The notes beneath the pieces are model-generated. The model searched no databases. It was not told the origin of the DNA and saw nothing but the letters and a program-made list of their open reading frames with translations. The position numbers and the translations under genes were made by a program. From positions 1 through 64,000 of the forward strand of contig QLIY01000757.1 in the NCBI GenBank assembly GCA_003260075.1: DNA of 64,000 nt. Direction: 5' to 3'. Position 1 is the stretch's first letter, and each line of letters opens with the position of its first letter. Below, piece after piece: positions 59,790 through 64,000 of this stretch. Source of the DNA: Phallusia mammillata. Taxonomy: Eukaryota > Chordata > Ascidiacea > Phlebobranchia > Ascidiidae.

Positions 59790-60362
59790 CAGGGGTGCAC
59801 AACCGTTTTGCTAGAATGGCCGCAACAGATATGTTTATTTAAACGTACAACTTGAAACGATTTGTTGTATCTTTGTTGACGCTTTTTGGTTTTCCATATT
59901 CATGCGAATCCTTGTTTTCACACATGAATTTCATAAAATCAATGGCCAAGGATCGCCTCAGCCCAGATATGACTACTGCGTGTATTATACTGAAAACTAC
60001 TTAGTAATATGATTGTGAGACTTGCAGAGAAGATCCAGCAACAAGCAAGCTTCTCAACATTGGCACTGACATACAATACAATATGTCACCCACTTTATTT
60101 TCTTTCCGATTTTTGATCTCATGTTTGACCCATTCAACTAAAAAGGTTCGCCATCCCTGGCCTATAGGCTGGTAATACTTCCAATCCCACCAATTCTGTT
60201 ACTGTTTAGAGCAGCTTTAAAATCAAAAATAAAATATTTGGCATATTAGTTTCATTTTTTTCATATACTTGTCTGCCACCAGTACATACATTTTCATATA
60301 CATGTTTGGGGTCGCACAAACTCGACTCTGTGGTCCCATGCGGCCGCAGGTATGCACCCCTG
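59790..60362. mobile_element. hAT MITE, CAGGGGTGCACAAC family
   Basis: It starts CAGGGGTGCACAACCG and ends GCGGCCGCAGGTATGCACCCCTG shortened to its last 17 bases GCAGGTATGCACCCCTG. The flanks GGCTACAT (59782-59789) and GGCTAGGT (60363-60370) match at six of eight bases. Another end (GTTCGCCATCCCTGG, near 60165) suggests nesting. Confidence 0.55.
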
Positions 60363-60666
60363 GGCTAGGTTATAAACAAACCACTCGAAAAAAGGAATGC
60401 GCAAATTCTTTTCAAAACAATTTGATATGTGGTCAAAACCTATCATTAACTATGCAATTCGAGAATGCTGCGGTGGTTGTACTCGAATGGCATTTAAACT
60501 ACTGAAGTTTTAAGTTGCAAATGTCAATGTTTACCACCAAAGTCGAAGCGCTACAAACTCATTGTGGTGTATCATTTCATTTCCAGGAAGTCCGACAACC
60601 AAAAGTAGCCTTTACTTGGAAGCCATCTGTTTTAGTTTAGTCTGCAAAATTCTTTTACGTCTAGTG

Positions 60667-60904
60667 CAGTGGTTCTCAACCAGTGGGCCAAGTTTTTTTT
60701 TAAGAATTTACTTTCATTTGTGTCACTACACTCAATTTTACAAGAATAATGGCTTGGGGAGGAATTGAGAAGGAATGTTTTTGTTTTGTTTTTTGTTCTG
60801 AACCTATTTTATAGTTGATTTCTTTCTATCTCAAAAATTTACTGGGCCACAGAATTTTTTCCAATGAAAGTGGGCCACGAAAGAAAAAAGGTTGAGAACC
60901 ACTG
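60667..60904. mobile_element. hAT MITE, 238 bp, target duplication GTCTAGTG
   Basis: The ends CAGTGGTTCTCAACC and GGTTGAGAACCACTG are perfect inverted repeats. GTCTAGTG flanks exactly (60659-60666 and 60905-60912). Confidence 0.85.
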
Positions 60905-61022
60905 GTCTAGTGTGAGTGCCACAGCACGTTTGTCTGCGATGTCACAAATTGCCCTTCGTTTTTTTGCTCTGTGTATTCCTGTGTGGCAAATTCAATAAAT
61001 TCCTCTTTCAGGTTAGAACGAT

Positions 61023-61034
61023 GGGGGGGGGGGG
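61023..61034. other. G12 run, probable assembly join
   Basis: Twelve G between ACGAT and AATGTAAG. I found no adjacent duplicate here; two of the G may be native. Confidence 0.45.
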
Positions 61035-61071
61035 AATGTAAGGCTGAAAGTTTACAATAATAAAACACGAT

Positions 61072-61256
61072 TTATTAATTTAATCACATTTGATGTTTAC
61101 TCCCAAGCGGTTGTGCTGTTATCGCCCTAAATACAAATAGGGGGGGGGGGCTTGTCTGCCACCTGTACATACATTTTCATATACATTTATTAATTTAATC
61201 ACATTTCATGTTTACTCCCAAGCGGTTGTGCTGTTATCGCCCTAAATACAAATAGG
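61072..61256. repeat. G10 join with duplicated 65-base segment
   Basis: TTTATTAATTTAATCACATT and the following 45 bases occur before and after ten extra G (61141-61150). The start of the second part also repeats words from 60268-60303 (CTTGTCTGCCACC), so the order of pieces is unreliable. Confidence 0.75.
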
Positions 61257-62151
61257 CCTGTGAGATTCTGTCCTCGTGTTTTTGTGCTTTGCATTTATTT
61301 GCTTGCTATTCTCTGAAATTCGATTTTTTCAGAGTTAAGTGTCAGGTTCACTAGACTTCTGTATGCAAATTGTAAACGAATAACGAACAGATTCCAATGT
61401 TTTGTTTACCACTGCAACGGCCATGTATGTGTGTTAAAAACCGTTTTTTTTTTCAAAAATAATACCGTAGATGTTTTTTAAAAAATGTTGTTTTTTAAAA
61501 AATTACCGTACATGTTGTTTTATGAGACTTTTACTATCATAAAGATTTTTTTGCTAGCTCAAAAACTGGTTCAAATTATTATGCATAACAGGACCAACAG
61601 CTGTACGCGTGGACTTTTTATACGCTAATTGTGTGCAAACAATGCAAAACATACAGGTAATAAAACAAGAGCTTTTCCTTTTCCATGAAAATTTATAGGT
61701 ATACATGGGGCCTACGCAACAAAATCCTACATTTTCCTTAAAAAAATCCGTATATTATGTCACAGTATGCCAGGCCCATTGAAGACGCCATACCGAATCA
61801 GCCGGTCGCCAAGCATGGATTATGCCATCATATATGGCAAGGCGTAGGCTAGAAAAACTCATGCTTGATAACCCTAGAAGCTCATTTTCATTTTATTTAT
61901 TACCAAATTATAACGAAGCACAAATACTTGCAAATAATTTATCGACACAAGTTTTGTGCTTTAATTTAGCCTACATTCCTACAACTTGTGTCGCCAAAAC
62001 GTTTGTTCGTGTACCACAAGCATGGGCGCCGGCAGAAAATTTCGCAAGGGAGGTCAAATTTTATAACTTATACATCGCTGTAAACGATGGATTGCGATAC
62101 TAAGTAATTATGTACATATAGGCAGAAAGTATAAGCAGTACGATTTCATTA

Positions 62152-62162
62152 GGGGGGGGGGG
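62152..62162. other. G11 run, probable assembly join
   Basis: Eleven G immediately downstream of the GPCR exon on its strand, so sequence after that exon is uncertain. Confidence 0.45.
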
Positions 62163-62174
62163 CCAGTACCGTAC

Positions 62175-62594
62175 CTTGGTAAAATCCGGTGAGCACATCA
62201 TGGATTCCCAAAGAGTCGACAGTTTATCTTTAACGCTATTTTTAGCTTTGTTTAAATGATCTTGAATTGATTTGGAATAAATCAAAGGATTAAGGACGCT
62301 GTCGATTGTTTCCGGATTCATGCGGTTGCTCTGTTTGTACATAAGAACATATGCTGCAACCACCATGTAAGACTTAGATGAAAATAAAAAAGTTGATGGT
62401 GAGGAGAAAAGTTGAATATTCCCAAGCAAATTCACTGGGGGGGGGGGATAAGAACATATGCTGCAACCACCATGTAGATGAAAATAAGAAAGTTGATGGT
62501 GAGGAGAAAAGTTGAATATTCCCAAGCAAATTCACTGGTTTTGACAAACAAACGCGACAAACAGACGCTTGTTTCTCCATAATACCCAAACTCC
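62175..62594 (-). CDS. LGR/relaxin-receptor-like GPCR, single exon fragment
   Basis: On the minus strand the exon follows CCAATCACAG and starts G GAG TTT. It reads EFGYYGETSVCLSRLFVKTS, the second extracellular loop with its disulfide cysteine, then EFAWEYSTFLLTINFLIFIY plus MVVAAYVLMYKQSNR, transmembrane segment 5. It then passes directly to DSVLNPLIYSKSIQDHL, which carries the NPxxY end of segment 7 and the start of the tail, and ends AAG before GTACGG. Segment 6 and most of 7, about 60 residues, are missing. The wording is closest to LGR and RXFP receptors. The exon contains a G10 join: the segment at 62341-62436 is repeated at 62447-62534. The left copy has a 7-base insertion that makes a stop; the frame given uses the right copy. 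No other receptor exon was found, so this is a fragment, pseudogene or misassembled piece. Confidence 0.55.
62341..62534. repeat. G10 join duplicating part of the GPCR exon
   Basis: About 90 bases starting ATAAGAACATATGCTGCAAC occur before and after a run of eleven G (62437-62447 including one native G). The copies differ by a 7-base insertion and single substitutions, as alleles would. Confidence 0.8.
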
Positions 62595-62754
62595 CTGTGA
62601 TTGGATTACGAGGAAATGCCTCTTTAATTGTTTGTATAATATCGTTCCAATCCTCCCGTGCTTTGCACTTAATTCTTGTGGCAAGCAATGACATGTATTT
62701 TCTTGAAACGAAATCGTTTTCAAAAAAATGGTTTGGAAACCAAACACCATTGGC

Positions 62755-62923
62755 AAAATATTGAAATGAAATACTTTAAAACATTTTGCCCATGTATTCT
62801 GGGGATGATAAACTAATTTAGGCGTTTTCATTGCTGAATATTTGTAGTATTTTGAAGGCCGGTCCGCGATAAAAATTGAGTCTGAAAAACGGTCCGCAGT
62901 ACAAAAAAGGTTACCGACCCCTG
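62755..62923. mobile_element. Inverted relative of the 49123-49321 MITE, one end only
   Basis: Read on the minus strand it starts CAGGGGTCGGTAACC and shares AACGCCTAAATTAGTTTATC with the element at 49123. The other end is missing. Confidence 0.55.
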
Positions 62924-64000
62924 GTGCAAAGCACTGCACCAAACTCTTGTTTTTTTTCGTTTTAGCTTGTCGTGTATGCAACAAGTGTTGTTTTTGACCA
63001 CACAAAGTCCAGTGAAAAAAAAACACTTCAGGCGCGCAAAGTCGTCTACATAACAAGCACAATAGTTAACTACGAAAAGCTCGTTAGTAAACCCGGCTTA
63101 AAGTGCAAAGTTGCTGTTTTTGACAGAATAAAGCTTGTTAGGAAACCCGTGTTAAGCGTTCAAAGGTACACGTTTAATTGAACAAAGCATGACAAGAAAA
63201 CCCGAGGAATGCATAGCAATCTGCAATCCACAAAACTAAATTCTTTCATAACCGCTGCCCTGCGGGGCTTTTGTTGATTCGTGATGAAAATAAAATACTT
63301 AATCTTATTCTGCGGAGTAAGGGTTCAATTCTGCATAAAATTCTCGGTCGTTATCAGCTTTGTTAAACGTATATACACCATAAGTTTATAACTATAGTGG
63401 TGTTACAGGTTACAGCAGATTTATTTCGAATATTTCTTAAGGCATTGATCACAAAAACAAGTGTACGTCAGTTGAGGAACGTTTGATGTAATATTTATCA
63501 GCCTGCTAAGCGCGATGTTCCTGGCTTTTTGAGTCGGATTTGTGTTCGGGGTTACGAAACGGGCTTCATTCGAGCGTGACTTCCTTCGAGATTATTTTTG
63601 TCATATTTTCATGCACTTTCGAGCCTGCATCGGTTTTAGTTTTAAACAACATCGAGTTTGGTGAGGATTTGGGGCCAACGGACATCTCAGACAATTGTCT
63701 CTAAATCTATTACTGCCGAAACGTTTATCGCACGTGGTTCACTGTCAATGCCTATAGGGGTGTTGTTGCCAAGTGTAATATAGAAACACAACATACTGAA
63801 CGTGTTATAGGAAGCAACTTGTTAAATTTACCATTTTCATTAAATTTGCGAAAGGTTCGTTGAAACAAAAAAGTTTTGTAACCATTTGTAATAAAATCTA
63901 CTCTGATGCGTTTCCTTAGTGTTGCACACGCGCTTCCTGTCACAGTTGGTTTCATGCATGTAGTTTGTTTTGTACACACTGTGCACTTGGGGCTAATGCT
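62924..64000. other. Window end, no supportable gene
   Basis: AT-rich DNA with scattered short frames (62972-63181 and 63752-63979). I recognise nothing. Confidence 0.4.

Larger units (their letters stand above)
58800..62174. other. Gene-free stretch rich in hAT pieces and assembly joins
   Basis: It holds hAT ends and MITEs, a 107-base N gap, single Ns and several G runs. Frames at 60269-60768 and 61822-62103 have no recognisable family. Confidence 0.5.

Noticed and set aside
59479-59814. Frames across 59523-59629
   Set aside because: They are translated through the N gap and have no meaning.
62532-63062. 176-codon minus-strand frame
   Set aside because: It runs through a MITE end and the GPCR intron/exon border in the wrong frame.

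Overview
This is animal nuclear DNA: AT-rich, with spliced genes, many small transposons and no bacterial features. The best guess is an ascidian tunicate, from the short introns, acceptor sites just in front of start codons (as in spliced-leader genomes) and strongly diverged allelic copies. That assignment is inference. The window holds four genes recognisable by family, several that are not, and a dense layer of hAT-type elements.

Layout. 720-2112 (-): last exons of an unrecognised gene with a poly(A) signal. 3471-5196 (+): ZNF207/BuGZ, the Bub3-binding zinc-finger protein, two coding exons. 6877-12563 (-): a 419-residue two-transmembrane protein of unknown family, rebuilt from seven phase-compatible coding exons. 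12.6-25.8 kb: transposon-rich DNA with a LINE 3' end, a hammerhead-like motif and weak exon candidates. 25875-31541 (-): a 13-exon molybdenum cofactor sulfurase-like gene that stops after its cysteine-desulfurase domain. 31.6-38.1 kb: mostly gene-free, with nested hAT elements. 38134-38454 (+): RBIS, a ribosome-biogenesis factor. 39104-58358 (+): a 24-exon DNAAF9/C20orf194 (Shulin) gene of about 1182 codons, for outer-arm dynein assembly. 62175-62594 (-): one exon of an LGR/relaxin-receptor-like GPCR. The genes look like unrelated neighbours. RBIS and DNAAF9 lie head to tail, 649 bp apart.

The strangest signal is technical. At least 16 homopolymer runs carry ten G (or ten C) and mostly sit between two near-identical copies of the same flanking sequence. 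One run is 87 G. They look like fixed-length filler at contig or haplotype joins. They split or duplicate DNAAF9 exons 13, 15, 21 and 22 and the GPCR exon, and must be collapsed before translating. I found no convincing new multi-gene system. The best biological leads are the two-transmembrane protein with a duplicated tail motif, the sulfurase without a MOSC domain, two hammerhead-like motifs, and hAT elements proven by 8-bp target duplications.
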